In this document: one piece after another, positions 34,788 to 44,846 of the stretch | How positions within the stretch are numbered: the stretch's first letter is position 1 | How the letters are laid out: each line of letters starts with the position of its first letter | Assembly (NCBI GenBank): GCA_017547175.1 | Contig: JAFYQI010000010.1 | Coordinates: 52,676-116,675, forward strand | DNA length: 64,000 bases | Direction: 5' to 3' | From: Alistipes sp. | GTDB taxonomy: Bacteria; Bacteroidota; Bacteroidia; Bacteroidales; Rikenellaceae | The notes under the pieces: generated by a model | What the model saw: only the letters and a program-made list of their open reading frames with translations | Databases searched by the model: none | What the model was told of the DNA's origin: nothing | Made by a program: the position numbers and the translations under genes

Positions 34788-36905
34788 ATGAAGCATCTGC
34801 TATTGGCCCTCACGCTCCTGGTGACGGGCTCTCTTTCGGCACAAGAGTTGGTCTACCAAGATGCCGAAGGCGTTATCCGCTACACAAGCAATCAAGACGA
34901 AGTGGCCGTCTTTGGCGCCAACTACTGCCTCCCCTCGGCCTCGGATTACCGCGCAGCCCACAAGGTGGCGCCCACCCTCGCGGAGAAGAAGCAGCTGATC
35001 GATATCGACATGGCGCATTTTGCCCGCATGGGCTTCCGCGCCCTGCGCCTCTCGTTCTGGGGCGACTGGGAGAACTCGGACAAGGAGGGTAACCTCATCG
35101 ACAACGAGCACCTCGACCTATTGGACTACCTGATCTACAAGGCCTCGGAGCGCGGTATTCTGATGCTCTTCTCGCCCACGGTGGCCCATGCCGCTTGGTG
35201 GCCCGATGGCGATCAGAACCTACCCGGCTTCACGGCTCACTTCGGCAAGGGAGCCCTCACCTTCGATGCTGAGGCCATCCGTGCCCAGCAGAACTACATG
35301 ACCCAGTTCCTCAACTACCGCAACCGCTACACGGGTAAGCAGTACAAAGAGGAGCCGCACATCATCGCCATCGAGATCCTCAACGAGCCGGCCCGCGTGA
35401 TGGGACGCAACGACGAGATCCGTGTCTACATCGACACAATGACCGAGGCTATCCGCGCCACGGGCTGCAGTAAGATTGTGGCCTACAACATCTCCGAAAA
35501 CTTCTTCATGGCCCCCGCGCTCTGCGATTCGAAGGCCCAGAGTGCCACCTACGGCTGGTATCCCACGCAGCTCAACCACAACGAGACGCTGCATGGTAAC
35601 TACCTCCCCTACGTCAACGACTACACACCGATGAAGACGGTCGATATCGGTCCGCGCTCGAAGATGGTCTATGAGTTCGACGCCCCCGACCTGGTCTGCT
35701 CTTACATGTACCCCGCGCAGGTACGCGAGTTCCGTGAGGGCGGTGTGCAGTGGGCCGCAATGTTCTCCTACGACATGATCGGCACAGCCCCCTGGAATCT
35801 GGGCTGGCAGACCCACCTGCTGAACATGGTCTATACCCCCCGCAAGGCCGTTTCGGCAATGATTGCCGTAAAGGCGATGGAGGCCTTGCCCCGTGGCAAG
35901 AATTGGGGCAACTACCCCGATAACTCGACCTTTGGTCCCGTGACGGTGGACTGGAAGGCCGATCGCAGCACCTACTACGACGGCGAAACGCTCCTCTACA
36001 CCAACTCGCTGCCCGCCGATTTTGAGTTTGCGAGCAAGGGGCTGCGCCACATCGCCGGTGTAGGGTCGTCGGCTGTTGTCAAGAGCGACGCCAATCGCAT
36101 CTATTTCCTCGACCGCACGGCCGACAAGGAGTGGACACTCGAGCTCTACCCCGCCAGCTGTCAGGTGGATGATCCCTACAAGTGGCCGATGTTCGATCGC
36201 CGTGTCTTCACGCTCGACGAGTCGGCACATCCGATTCAGATCACCCTGCCGGGTATCCGTATCGCCGAGAACTTGGCTCCGGGACGTTACCGCCTGACAA
36301 AGCGCGGTGCGGAACTGATCGGTGAGGTACACTACGCACCTGCGCGCGAGCGTATATTTGACGCCAAGCGCGACTACCCCACACTGCTCTTCACGCGTGG
36401 CGGATTCTTCAGCCCCTCGTACGACGGTCGCCCCTCGGAGCTGGGTAACCTGCGCCTCTACACGGAGGATCTGACCGAAAAACAGGAGTATTGGTTCCCC
36501 GCCGACATCTCGGCACAGCACTATATCGGCGATCGCCTGCAACAGGGAAAAACACCGCGTGCCCTCGTTGTGCGTGTGCGCGCCCTGACCCCCTCGACCG
36601 AGCAGATGCGACTGCTCCTCAACGAGGAGGACTTTGGCTCGTGGGGTGCTACGGTTGCCCTGACCACTTCGTGGCAGGAGATTGAGGTGCCCATTGTATC
36701 GTTCCGCCCCGATCAGGCGCCCCAGTTACCGCAGGATTGGCCGGGTATCAACCCCTACTACCGTCCCGACTTTGGCGGTACGGGCGAGCACATCGCATGG
36801 GATACGGTCGAAAACCTCTTCTTCTCGCTCCGCGGCAACGACTTCTCGGACAAGGGTGCTGCGCCGAAAGGCATTGAGATCGAGTGGGTGAAGGTGATCT
36901 ATTAA
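34788..36905 (+). CDS. GH5-like secreted glycoside hydrolase
   Basis: 705 aa with Sec signal peptide (MKHLLLALTLLVTGSLSA). The (beta/alpha)8 domain of about 40-370 has IEILNEPARVMG, where E200 after Asn is the probable acid/base, and SKMVYEFDAPD with E296 as probable nucleophile, the clan GH-A pattern. Residues about 380-705 are beta-rich accessory domains (YWFPADISAQHYIGDRLQQG and the following strands look carbohydrate-binding-like). The substrate cannot be told. No SusC/SusD pair is nearby, so this is not part of a visible polysaccharide-utilisation locus. A hairpin terminator follows. Confidence 0.75.
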   Translation: MKHLLLALTLLVTGSLSAQELVYQDAEGVIRYTSNQDEVAVFGANYCLPSASDYRAAHKVAPTLAEKKQLIDIDMAHFARMGFRALRLSFWGDWENSDKEGNLIDNEHLDLLDYLIYKASERGILMLFSPTVAHAAWWPDGDQNLPGFTAHFGKGALTFDAEAIRAQQNYMTQFLNYRNRYTGKQYKEEPHIIAIEILNEPARVMGRNDEIRVYIDTMTEAIRATGCSKIVAYNISENFFMAPALCDSKAQSATYGWYPTQLNHNETLHGNYLPYVNDYTPMKTVDIGPRSKMVYEFDAPDLVCSYMYPAQVREFREGGVQWAAMFSYDMIGTAPWNLGWQTHLLNMVYTPRKAVSAMIAVKAMEALPRGKNWGNYPDNSTFGPVTVDWKADRSTYYDGETLLYTNSLPADFEFASKGLRHIAGVGSSAVVKSDANRIYFLDRTADKEWTLELYPASCQVDDPYKWPMFDRRVFTLDESAHPIQITLPGIRIAENLAPGRYRLTKRGAELIGEVHYAPARERIFDAKRDYPTLLFTRGGFFSPSYDGRPSELGNLRLYTEDLTEKQEYWFPADISAQHYIGDRLQQGKTPRALVVRVRALTPSTEQMRLLLNEEDFGSWGATVALTTSWQEIEVPIVSFRPDQAPQLPQDWPGINPYYRPDFGGTGEHIAWDTVENLFFSLRGNDFSDKGAAPKGIEIEWVKVIY

Positions 36906-36917
36906 GCAACACCCAGA

Positions 36918-36942
36918 AAGAGGCAGAACGAGCCTCTTTTTA
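36918..36942 (+). terminator. Terminator after the glycosidase gene
   Basis: A 7-bp stem (36918-36924 / 36932-36938), 7-nt loop, then a T-run to 36941. Confidence 0.75.
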
Positions 36943-36952
36943 GGCATACGAA

Positions 36953-36998
36953 AGCCCCGCTTCCGCAGCATACCAAGCGTATGTGAGGAGGCGGGGCT
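36953..36998 (-). terminator. Nested hairpin after the DPP III gene
   Basis: Outer arms AGCCCCGC (36953-36960) and GCGGGGCT (36991-36998) enclose an inner hairpin CATAC-CAAGC-GTATG (36969-36983). On the minus strand it is followed by TTTCG, so a terminator of the DPP III transcript is likely. Confidence 0.6.
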
Positions 36999-37034
36999 GA
37001 TGTTTAACACCCAAAGAGGTTGTTATCCCTCTTC

Positions 37035-39059
37035 TTAGTTCTTGTTGGGCAGGAACGAGTAATTCTTCGCATAGTGGAGCATCTGCTCGGTGTAGTTGGC
37101 CGGATACGAGATCTTCACGTCAACCACCTTGTCGCCCTCCATAACCAGCTCATACTCGGGATTTACGAAACCACCATAGGGCTCGATGTTGAGCGCCTTG
37201 TAGCGGGCTAGCACCTCCTCGTGCAGGGCGGGATCGACCTTCACCGCATACTGCTCAACGAGTGCCTTACCGGCCTCGAAATCGCCCTCGGACTTGATGC
37301 GCTGAATCTCGCACAGCATCTGACCAAACAGTTCGCGGAGCTTCTCGAAGTCGTTTACCACCAGGTAACGCTTGTCGTTCTCAACGACCCACTCGATCAC
37401 GTTTTCAGCCTTACCCTGCTCGTAGCACCACTCGGCAATGAGCTTGCGGTTACGCATGTGCGACTCCTCGACATCCTTACCCGGCTCGATGCGCGAGAGC
37501 TGCGTCATCATACCGTTCATGATATAATCGGCATAGGCGGCCTTGGCTACATCGAACGAGGGAACCAGACCCAGCTCGACCATCTTCTCGTCGCCGATAT
37601 AGTACAGACCGAAGAGGTCGGCACGCGTCTCCTCCAGAGTCGACGAGTAGCTACCCAGCGCCGTGGGGCTCACGCCCTCCTTCAGGCGACCCGAACCGTG
37701 ACCCAAGCACTCGTGCAGGTCGGTATGCAGATCGTCGGCCAGCTTGCCGTGCTCCTTCATGCGCTGACGATCCTCCTCGCGCAGCACGAACTCCTCCGTG
37801 AAGCCGTTACCCTGCGCAGCCTTGTCGTAGGCGTAGGTGATGTTGTCGATCGTCACCGACTTCGAGCCGTAGTCACGGCGAATCCAGTCGGCATTCGGCA
37901 GGTTGATACCGATCGGGGTTGCGGGGAAGCAGTCACCACCCAGCATGGCCACCGTGATCACCTTGGCCGATACGCCCTTCACCTCGGGCTTGCGGTAGAT
38001 GGGGTTGATCGGGGCATGATCCTCGAACCACTGTGCATTGGCCGAGATCACCTCCGTACGGTGGCAGGCAGCCACATCCTTGAAGTTCACGTTCGACTCC
38101 CACGAAGCCTTGCGGCCCAGAGCATCGCCGTAATCCTCGATAAAGCCGTTCACGAAGTCGATGTGCGACTCGGTGTCGGCCACCCACGAGATGTTGTAGG
38201 CGTCGAAGAGCTTCAGATCACCCGTCTTGTAGTAGTCAATGAGGTGACGAATCGTCTGCTTCTGGGGCTCCACAGCCACCGCCTCGGCCTTCTCGAGCCA
38301 ATAGACAATCTGACGAATCGCCTCGCCATACATGCCCTCGGCAAACCATACACGCTCCACGAGCTTACCCTGCTCGTTCTTCGTGAGCTGCGAGTTCAGA
38401 CCATACGATACGGGCTGCGGGTTGTTCTTATCGGCAGCGGCCATCTTCGCATAGAAGGCCTCGGCCTCGGCCTGCGAAACACCGCTGTAGTAGTTCGACG
38501 ACGAGGTCAAGAGCAGATCCTCGCCCGCCTTCTGGTTGAGCTTCGTCGGGTAGAGCGTGGCATCGAAGATGGCACTCAGCACCTCCTCGCGGTAGTTATT
38601 CAACTCACCAAAGGTCTCCTCACCCACCGCCTCGATGAGCGAAAGGAGGTACTCCTCCGAGAACTCGGGCTTGAACTTATCGTTCGAGTAGTGGTGGTGG
38701 ATACCGTTGGCAAACCACACCTTCTTCAGGTACTTCTCCACAGCCTTCCACTCCTCGGTCGTGCGATCGCCGTTGTAGTTTTCGTAGATGGTCTCCAACG
38801 TGCGGCGCACGGGGAGGTTTACGGCGCAATTCTGGTCAAAGAGAATATCGCGGCCACACTTGGCAGCCTCGGCCAGGTAGTAAACAAGCTCCTTCTCCTG
38901 AAGGGTAAGCGACTCAAAACCGGGGACCTCGTAGCGGATCACCTTGATATCGTCGAAACGATCTACGATCCAAGGCGTCTCCACCTCCGACGAGGGGGTG
39001 CAGGCCGTCATGGCCAGCGTCAAAAAGGGCACGGATGCCATAAAAATCTTGTTTTTCAT
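37035..39059 (-). CDS. Dipeptidyl peptidase III (M49) lipoprotein
   Basis: 674 aa. A lipoprotein signal ends at LAMTAC (C20). The zinc motif H449-E-C-L-G-H454 (HExxGH) and the second motif EETRAD at about 477-482 are those of M49. It removes N-terminal dipeptides from oligopeptides. The length agrees with bacterial DPP III plus signal. The lipid anchor suggests a periplasmic or surface location, unlike the cytosolic eukaryotic enzyme. Two -7-like boxes (TATCTTTG at 39093-39086, TAAATTTG at 39113-39106) precede it. It is monocistronic. Confidence 0.93.
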   Translation of the reverse strand: MKNKIFMASVPFLTLAMTACTPSSEVETPWIVDRFDDIKVIRYEVPGFESLTLQEKELVYYLAEAAKCGRDILFDQNCAVNLPVRRTLETIYENYNGDRTTEEWKAVEKYLKKVWFANGIHHHYSNDKFKPEFSEEYLLSLIEAVGEETFGELNNYREEVLSAIFDATLYPTKLNQKAGEDLLLTSSSNYYSGVSQAEAEAFYAKMAAADKNNPQPVSYGLNSQLTKNEQGKLVERVWFAEGMYGEAIRQIVYWLEKAEAVAVEPQKQTIRHLIDYYKTGDLKLFDAYNISWVADTESHIDFVNGFIEDYGDALGRKASWESNVNFKDVAACHRTEVISANAQWFEDHAPINPIYRKPEVKGVSAKVITVAMLGGDCFPATPIGINLPNADWIRRDYGSKSVTIDNITYAYDKAAQGNGFTEEFVLREEDRQRMKEHGKLADDLHTDLHECLGHGSGRLKEGVSPTALGSYSSTLEETRADLFGLYYIGDEKMVELGLVPSFDVAKAAYADYIMNGMMTQLSRIEPGKDVEESHMRNRKLIAEWCYEQGKAENVIEWVVENDKRYLVVNDFEKLRELFGQMLCEIQRIKSEGDFEAGKALVEQYAVKVDPALHEEVLARYKALNIEPYGGFVNPEYELVMEGDKVVDVKISYPANYTEQMLHYAKNYSFLPNKN

Positions 39060-39147
39060 AGATTAAGTACAAAATAAGTAGGCTACAAAGATAATACAAA
39101 GCGCGCAAATTTACGCGATTTCATTTCTCTTTCTCGAATATTGTTTC

Positions 39148-39155
39148 TACTTTTG
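39148..39155 (+). promoter_or_regulatory. -7 element for panC-panD
   Basis: TACTTTTG. Transcription should begin about 39159, which places the ATG at 39158 too early and supports 39182 as the panC start. Confidence 0.6.
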
Positions 39156-39181
39156 CGATGATTAATCTACCTGTAATTCGG

Positions 39182-40018
39182 ATGAAAGTAGTAACTACGG
39201 TAAAGGCGCTCCGCGAGGCTTTGGCGGAGGTAAACCCCGAAGGGGTTGGTTTCGTGCCGACGATGGGCGCCCTGCATGCCGGACACCGCTCGCTCGTAGA
39301 GCGTGCCCGCAAGGAGAACGAGACGGTCGTGGTGAGCGTCTTTGTCAACCCCACCCAGTTTAACGACAAGGGTGACCTGAAGCGCTATCCCCGCACACCC
39401 GAGGCCGATGCCGCCCTCTTGGAGGCTGCCGGTGCCGACTTGGTGCTGATGCCCTCGGTCGAGGAGATCTACCCCGAACCCGATACGCGCCAATTCGACT
39501 TTGGTGCCGTAGATAAGGTAATGGAGGGAGCTACGCGCCCGGGCCACTTCAACGGTGTGGCGCAGGTCGTAAGCCGTCTGTTCGACATGGTGCAGCCCGC
39601 GCGTGCCTACTTTGGCGAGAAGGACTTCCAGCAGATTGCCGTCATCAAGGCAATGGTGGCTCAGCTCGGCCTCAAGGTCGAGATCGTGGAGTGCCCGATC
39701 ATCCGTGCCGAGGATGGCTTGGCCCTCTCGTCGCGCAACGAGCTCCTCACGCCCGAGCACCGCGCCATCGCGCCCGCAATCTACCGCACGCTCCAGGCAG
39801 CTGTCGAGCAGTCGCACACGCTCACGCCGCAGGAGCTGAAGGCGTGGGTCGAGGCCGAAATTAACCGCACCGAGCTCTTGCACTGCATCTACTACCAGTC
39901 GGTGGATGCCCTATCGATGCAGGAGGTCGAGGCTTGGAGCGACGCCGAGCAGATTCAAGGTTGCATCGCCGTCCAGGCCGGCGAGATTCGTCTGATTGAT
40001 AACATTCGCATTCGATAA
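39182..40018 (+). CDS. panC: Pantothenate synthetase
   Basis: 278 aa. [19 protein letters not shown] carries the HxGH nucleotide motif; [19 protein letters not shown] and [10 protein letters not shown] are further conserved blocks. It joins pantoate and beta-alanine with ATP. The start at 39182 ([10 protein letters not shown]) is favoured over 39158 because of the promoter position. panD starts 1 base after its stop, and PanD supplies beta-alanine, so the operon couples two consecutive needs. Confidence 0.95.
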   Translation: MKVVTTVKALREALAEVNPEGVGFVPTMGALHAGHRSLVERARKENETVVVSVFVNPTQFNDKGDLKRYPRTPEADAALLEAAGADLVLMPSVEEIYPEPDTRQFDFGAVDKVMEGATRPGHFNGVAQVVSRLFDMVQPARAYFGEKDFQQIAVIKAMVAQLGLKVEIVECPIIRAEDGLALSSRNELLTPEHRAIAPAIYRTLQAAVEQSHTLTPQELKAWVEAEINRTELLHCIYYQSVDALSMQEVEAWSDAEQIQGCIAVQAGEIRLIDNIRIR

Positions 40019-40019
40019 T

Positions 40020-40379
40020 ATGAAATTCCAGATTGAAGTCATCAAATCGAAGATTCACCGCGTGTCGGTCACGCAGGCTAATCTGAACTATGTGGGCAGC
40101 ATCACCATCGACGAGAAGCTGATGGAGGCCGCCAATATCATCGAGGGTGAGAAGGTCCAGATCCTCGATATCAACAACGGTGAGCGTTTCGAGACCTACG
40201 TCATCAAGGGTGCTGCCGAGAGCGGCTGCATCTGCCTCAACGGCGCCGCTGCCCGCAAGGTGCAGGTGGGCGACGTGATCATCATCGCCTCCTATGCGCT
40301 GATGGATTTCGAGGACGCCAAGACCTTTAAGCCGTGGATCATCTTCCCCGACACGGCAACCAACAAGCTGATCGAGTAG
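40020..40379 (+). CDS. panD: Aspartate 1-decarboxylase
   Basis: 119 aa. The self-cleavage site is G26-S27 in NYVGSITID, where Ser becomes the pyruvoyl group. It makes beta-alanine from aspartate for pantothenate. The start at 40020 gives the conserved N-terminus [17 protein letters not shown]. It is followed by a terminator. Confidence 0.96.
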   Translation: MKFQIEVIKSKIHRVSVTQANLNYVGSITIDEKLMEAANIIEGEKVQILDINNGERFETYVIKGAAESGCICLNGAAARKVQVGDVIIIASYALMDFEDAKTFKPWIIFPDTATNKLIE

Positions 40380-40424
40380 TTTTGAGTCAGCATTGAGAAA
40401 GGTTGCTAAAGGGAACTAAAGATT

Positions 40425-40459
40425 AAAGGGCTGCTCTACAAATGTTGGGCAGCCCTTTT
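40425..40459. terminator. Terminator between panD and the M16 gene
   Basis: A 10-bp stem (40425-40434 / 40449-40458) with a 14-nt loop and T residues; the genes are convergent, so it may serve both. Confidence 0.8.
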
Positions 40460-40490
40460 CCTATTTTAGACAGTTTTTAGTGGGAACACA

Positions 40491-43391
40491 CTAATAACCG
40501 AAGATCTCCTCCTGCGACACGGTGCGCACCGGACCGAGGGTCTTCAGGAAGTTCATATCCAGGTCCTTGATATCGCCCAGGATACAGTAGTGGTAGGTGC
40601 GATCCTTCACCCACTTCTCCTGCGTAGCCTTGACATCGGCCAACGTCATCGAAGGAACAGCCTCGTAAACAGCCTTCGTGCGATCTACCTCGACACCCAT
40701 ATCCTCCATCGTGATGGCGACATTCAGCGCCTCCTTCTTGACGGTGCGATCGGTGCGGATGCGCTCGATCAGGGCCTTCTTGGCAATCTCGAAGGCAGCC
40801 TCCGACTCGGGCATCTCATTGATAATCTCATCGAAAGCCTCGATGGCCTGCTGCATCTTATCGTTCTGCGTAGCGATAAAGGCCGTGAAGGTGTAGGGCA
40901 CCGTCTTGTGCGTGGGCAAGGTCAACTGAGCCTGAGCCGAGTAGGCCAGACCGCGTGCCTCGCGCATCTCCTGGAAGACAATGGCATTCATACCACCACC
41001 GAAATACTCGTTATAGAGCGCCAGTTCGGCATCGTGAGCGGGGTCAAACGACTCGCCACGATTCGAGAACTGAGCATAGTAGATCTGCTTGGCGTCGTAC
41101 TGCGCCAACACAACCTCACTCTTGTCGGTCTTGACGGCCGCGGGCAGACGATACTCCAGCGGCTCGGGATTCTCCACCACAGCATGGTGCTCCACAAGCA
41201 GAGCCGAAAGCTCCTCTTTCGTAAGCGGGCCATAGTAGAGTACGCGGTGCTGCTTTGCAGCCAGGCTCTTTATCTGCGCCAGCAGGTCATCCGACTTAAG
41301 ATTCATCAGAGCCTTGTTCGTCAGTGTCATGCGGGCAATATAGTCACCACCGTTGGTGCAGTAGCGACGCAGCGCAGCAAAGCAGGAGCGCTGGCTATGC
41401 TTTGCGTTGGCACGGCTCTTGAGCGTATTGGCCTTCACGGCCTGCAGAATAGCCTCGTCGGCTACAGCATTGGCGATGTGATCCTCGTAGAGTTGCATCG
41501 TGGTAGCCATGTGCTCCGACAGACCCGACAAGGAGATAGTCGTGCGCGTGAGGCCCGGCATTACGTTGTAGTTCGATGCAATGTTGTAGAGCTTAACGGC
41601 CAACTCCTCAGCCGTGTGCGACGTGGTGCCGAGGTAGTCCCAATAACTGCAAGCCATACCCAGCGAAGGGGTATCCTCGACGCCCGTGTTGTAGAAGTAC
41701 GACAACTGGTAGAGATCGGTCGTTGTGTTCTGCTTGTAGAGTACCTCTACACCATTCGAGAGCGTAAAACGCTCCACATCGCTCTTCGGATCGAAGAACT
41801 TCGGCTCGATGGGCTTCACCTCCGCATTCTGAATCTCCGTGAGGAAGGCGCTCTGCTTGTCGCGGTTCGTCACGATCGGCGTGATGGCGGGCTTGGCAAT
41901 CTTCTGCTCCGAGGAATCCACACCCTGACGCTTATAGACGATGACGTAGTTCTCGGTGCCCAGCTTCTCGTTGGCCCAGGCTATCACATCCTCCTTCGTG
42001 ATCTGCGACAGACGATCTGCCGTAGCCACCACGTCGGCCCACGCCTCGCCATTGACAAAGGCATTGACGAACATATCGGCACGGCCCTCGTTCGTATCCA
42101 TCACCTGCATCATGCTGGCTTTGAGGTTGTTGATCGAGGCCTCCAAAAGGCTCTCATCCCACTCGCCACGGCGCAGCTTCTCCATCTCGGCCAACATCAG
42201 ATCGCGCACCTCCTCAAGCGACTGACCCGCCTTCGGACGGCCCTGCATCAACATCATACCGTAGTCGGGCTGCATACTCTCACCGGCAAAGACACCGAGG
42301 GTCTTCTGCTGCTGGTTGATGTTCAGATCCACCAGACCCGCCTTGCGATTCGAGAGAATCGAGGAAGCTACGGCCGCCAGGTCGGCATCCTCGCTCGTCG
42401 AGCCGCCCAAACGCCACGCTACGGTGACATTCTCGGCCTCGGGGCCAAAGACCTCCTTCACGATCGGCGTCGTGATCGGCTGCTCGGGCTCATACTGCAG
42501 GGTCGGCAGCTCGGGGTTGGGCTCCATCTGACCAAAGTACTTGTCGATAATGCGAATCATCTCCTCGGGATCGAAATCACCCGAGAGACAGATGGCCATG
42601 TTGTTGGGCACGTAGTAGGTCTTGTGGTAATTCTTCACGTTCGTGATCGAGGGATTCTTCAGGTGCTCCTGCGAACCCAGCACGGTCTGCTTACCGTAGG
42701 GGTGGTTGGGGAAGAGCAGCATATCAACCGCCTCCCACACTTTGCGCGAATCCTGCGTGAGGGACATGTTCTTCTCCTCGTAGATGGTCTCCAACTCGGT
42801 GTGGAAGCCGCGAATCACGGGATTCATGAAGCGGTCAGCCTCGATCTTGGCCCAATTCTCAATCTGGTTCGCAGGGATATCCTCCACATAGCAGGTCACA
42901 TCCTGCGACGTATAGGCATTCGTACCGCTGGCACCGATGGCCGACATGAGTTTGTCGTACTCGTTGGGGATAGCGATCTTCGAAGCCTCGTAGCTGATCG
43001 AGTCGATCTGGTGGTAGAGGGCCTTGCGCGCAGCCTCGTCGTCGGTCTTACGGTAGATCTCGAACAGACGCTCGATCTCATCCAAGAGGGGTTTCTCGGC
43101 CTCGTAGTCCTGCGTACCGAACGAGGGGGTACCCTTGAACATCAGGTGCTCGAAGTAGTGGGCCAGACCGGTCGTCTCGGCAGGGTCGTTCTTACCACCC
43201 ACGCGCACAGCGATATAGGTTTGGATACGCGGAGTCTCGTCATTGACAGCCATATAGACCTTCAGACCGTTGTCGAGCGTATAGATACGGCTCTCCATCG
43301 GATCACCCTTGACGCTTTCATACTTGTAGCTGCTACAAGCAGTGGCGATCATCGCTACGAGGATCACCACGAGGGTCAACATTCGTTTCAT
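40491..43391 (-). CDS. M16 family (insulinase-like) peptidase lipoprotein
   Basis: 966 aa, two M16 halves in one chain. A lipoprotein signal ends at MIATAC (C19). The inverted zinc motif H78-Y-F-E81-H82 (HxxEH) lies in the first half, followed by the Glu-rich helix expected to hold the third ligand. The C-terminal half lacks an HxxEH, as is normal for the non-catalytic half. It is probably an envelope peptide-degrading enzyme. It lies 30 bases downstream of the DUF456 gene and shares its promoter. Confidence 0.92.
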   Translation of the reverse strand: MKRMLTLVVILVAMIATACSSYKYESVKGDPMESRIYTLDNGLKVYMAVNDETPRIQTYIAVRVGGKNDPAETTGLAHYFEHLMFKGTPSFGTQDYEAEKPLLDEIERLFEIYRKTDDEAARKALYHQIDSISYEASKIAIPNEYDKLMSAIGASGTNAYTSQDVTCYVEDIPANQIENWAKIEADRFMNPVIRGFHTELETIYEEKNMSLTQDSRKVWEAVDMLLFPNHPYGKQTVLGSQEHLKNPSITNVKNYHKTYYVPNNMAICLSGDFDPEEMIRIIDKYFGQMEPNPELPTLQYEPEQPITTPIVKEVFGPEAENVTVAWRLGGSTSEDADLAAVASSILSNRKAGLVDLNINQQQKTLGVFAGESMQPDYGMMLMQGRPKAGQSLEEVRDLMLAEMEKLRRGEWDESLLEASINNLKASMMQVMDTNEGRADMFVNAFVNGEAWADVVATADRLSQITKEDVIAWANEKLGTENYVIVYKRQGVDSSEQKIAKPAITPIVTNRDKQSAFLTEIQNAEVKPIEPKFFDPKSDVERFTLSNGVEVLYKQNTTTDLYQLSYFYNTGVEDTPSLGMACSYWDYLGTTSHTAEELAVKLYNIASNYNVMPGLTRTTISLSGLSEHMATTMQLYEDHIANAVADEAILQAVKANTLKSRANAKHSQRSCFAALRRYCTNGGDYIARMTLTNKALMNLKSDDLLAQIKSLAAKQHRVLYYGPLTKEELSALLVEHHAVVENPEPLEYRLPAAVKTDKSEVVLAQYDAKQIYYAQFSNRGESFDPAHDAELALYNEYFGGGMNAIVFQEMREARGLAYSAQAQLTLPTHKTVPYTFTAFIATQNDKMQQAIEAFDEIINEMPESEAAFEIAKKALIERIRTDRTVKKEALNVAITMEDMGVEVDRTKAVYEAVPSMTLADVKATQEKWVKDRTYHYCILGDIKDLDMNFLKTLGPVRTVSQEEIFGY

Positions 43392-43421
43392 CTTATTATT
43401 ATATTTGGTATTGGTTTGACA

Positions 43422-43934
43422 CTAAAAGAGCGAGGCAATGGCATCGCGGATCGGGCTCCAGCAGGCAGCAATCACCACCGCAGTCATCCAGAAGGCGACG
43501 ATGAGTTTGATACCGGTGCCGACAATAAAGGCCAGGAACGAGCCAAAGCCACTCTTGATGGCTTGCTGCGGCGTACCGGTTTTACGGCTCATCTCACCCA
43601 AGACGGCACCAAAGAAGGGGCCCAGGATAACGCCCATCGGCGGAAAGAGGAACAGACCGGCAAAGACACCGATCGTGGCACCCCACTCGCCCGCCTTCGA
43701 GCCACCAAACTTGCGCGTCATCCAAGCCGGCAGAACAAAGTCGGCCAACGAGACCAACGCCACTACCACCAGCCAGATGATCAGTGACGAGACTTCGATC
43801 TCTGCATAGGAGGTAAAATAGAGGGCCACGAGGGCTAAAAAGTTGAGCAGAAGTCCCGGCAATACGGGAACAATACAGCCGATAATACCCACCAGCGAAA
43901 GCAGGAAGGCCACGACAGCCAATGTAATATCCAT
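43422..43934 (-). CDS. DUF456 membrane protein
   Basis: 170 aa. It has three to five hydrophobic segments with the Gly/Pro-rich pattern GPFFGAVLGEMSRKTG and GIIGCIVPVLPGLLLNFLA typical of DUF456. Function unknown. It is the first gene of a two-gene operon with the M16 peptidase. Confidence 0.85.
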   Translation of the reverse strand: MDITLAVVAFLLSLVGIIGCIVPVLPGLLLNFLALVALYFTSYAEIEVSSLIIWLVVVALVSLADFVLPAWMTRKFGGSKAGEWGATIGVFAGLFLFPPMGVILGPFFGAVLGEMSRKTGTPQQAIKSGFGSFLAFIVGTGIKLIVAFWMTAVVIAACWSPIRDAIASLF

Positions 43935-43964
43935 AAAATCTTATTTTTCGGGTTATGTAGTATG

Positions 43965-43996
43965 CAAAGATACCGTAATGGAACGAAAAATTCAAA
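43965..43996 (-). promoter_or_regulatory. Promoter for the DUF456-M16 operon
   Basis: Minus strand: TTTG (43996-43993), 20 bases, TATCTTTG (43972-43965). Confidence 0.75.
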
Positions 43997-44030
43997 AATA
44001 ATTGAACAATCGAGGCCGATGAGCAAAAAA

Positions 44031-44060
44031 TAAGTCCCGAACAAATTTGTTCGGGACTTA
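44031..44060 (-). terminator. Terminator of the rpsF-rpsR-rplI operon
   Basis: A perfect 30-nt palindrome (15 + 15), followed on the minus strand by TTTTTT. Confidence 0.9.
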
Positions 44061-44094
44061 TAGTAAGGGTCTCTTCAACCCTAAAATTCGGAGA

Positions 44095-44541
44095 TTACTC
44101 CTCCTCGGCAGCTACTACCGAGAACTTCACCTCAGCCTTCACCTCGCGGTGCAGCTTGGCAACAGCTACATACTCACCTACGGTCTTCACACCCTCAACA
44201 GCAATAGCCTTGCGGTCAATCGTGATACCCTTAGCGGCGAGAGCCTCTGCGAGGTCGGTAGCGGTAACCGTACCGAAGAGCTTACCCTCCTCAGCCTTAG
44301 CCGAGATCGTGAGCTGCAGGTTCGAGATCGTCTCAGCGAGTGCCTGAGCATCGGCCAGGATCTTAGCGTCCTTGTGAGCGCGCTGCTTCAGGTTCTCAGC
44401 CAGGATCTTCTTAGCCGAAGCCGTAGCGGCCTTAGCGAAACCCTGGGGAATGAGGTAGTTGTTAGCGTAGCCAGGCTTTACGTTCACGATATCGTTGGCG
44501 TAGCCCAGGTTCTCCATATCTTTGATCAGAATAACTTCCAT
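44095..44541 (-). CDS. rplI: 50S ribosomal protein L9
   Basis: 148 aa. The N-terminal MEVILIKDMENLGYANDIVNV domain binds 23S rRNA, a long connecting helix follows, and the C-terminal domain (about 80-148) completes L9. It is the last gene of the rpsF-rpsR-rplI operon, before a strong terminator. Confidence 0.97.
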   Translation of the reverse strand: MEVILIKDMENLGYANDIVNVKPGYANNYLIPQGFAKAATASAKKILAENLKQRAHKDAKILADAQALAETISNLQLTISAKAEEGKLFGTVTATDLAEALAAKGITIDRKAIAVEGVKTVGEYVAVAKLHREVKAEVKFSVVAAEEE

Positions 44542-44561
44542 AATCTTGTCCTCCTTTTTTA

Positions 44562-44843
44562 TTATTTCATACCATCGGTTACGAAGGGCAGGATAGCCAG
44601 GTGGCGTGCACGCTTAACGGCCTGCGCTACCTTCTTCTGGAACTTCTGCGAAGTACCCGTCAGGCGGCGGGGCAGAATCTTACCCTGCTCGTTGAGGAAC
44701 TTCTTCAGGAACTCACCGTCCTTGTAGTCTACGTACTTGATGCCAAGCTTCTTGAAGCGGCAGTACTTCTTCTTCTTCACGTCTACCGATACCGGGTTCA
44801 GGTAGCGGATCTCCGACTGTGCTGCGTTGTTCTCCTGTGCCAT
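44562..44843 (-). CDS. rpsR: 30S ribosomal protein S18
   Basis: 93 aa. The [19 protein letters not shown] region and [20 protein letters not shown] are the conserved S18 core. S18 pairs with S6 in the 30S platform, which fits its position 3 bases after rpsF. Confidence 0.97.
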   Translation of the reverse strand: MAQENNAAQSEIRYLNPVSVDVKKKKYCRFKKLGIKYVDYKDGEFLKKFLNEQGKILPRRLTGTSQKFQKKVAQAVKRARHLAILPFVTDGMK

Positions 44844-44846
44844 AGT

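Noticed and set aside
37221..39077. Open plus-strand frame of about 618 codons opposite DPP III
   Set aside because: It is a shadow of the M49 gene, which has a lipoprotein signal and both zinc motifs.
39158..39181. Upstream ATG as the panC start
   Set aside because: It lies 3 bases after the -7 box and would precede or coincide with the transcription start; the ATG at 39182 gives the family N-terminus.
40590..43787. Open plus-strand frame of more than 1000 codons opposite the M16 and DUF456 genes
   Set aside because: It spans two real genes and the gap between them on the opposite strand; the composition is that of a shadow frame.
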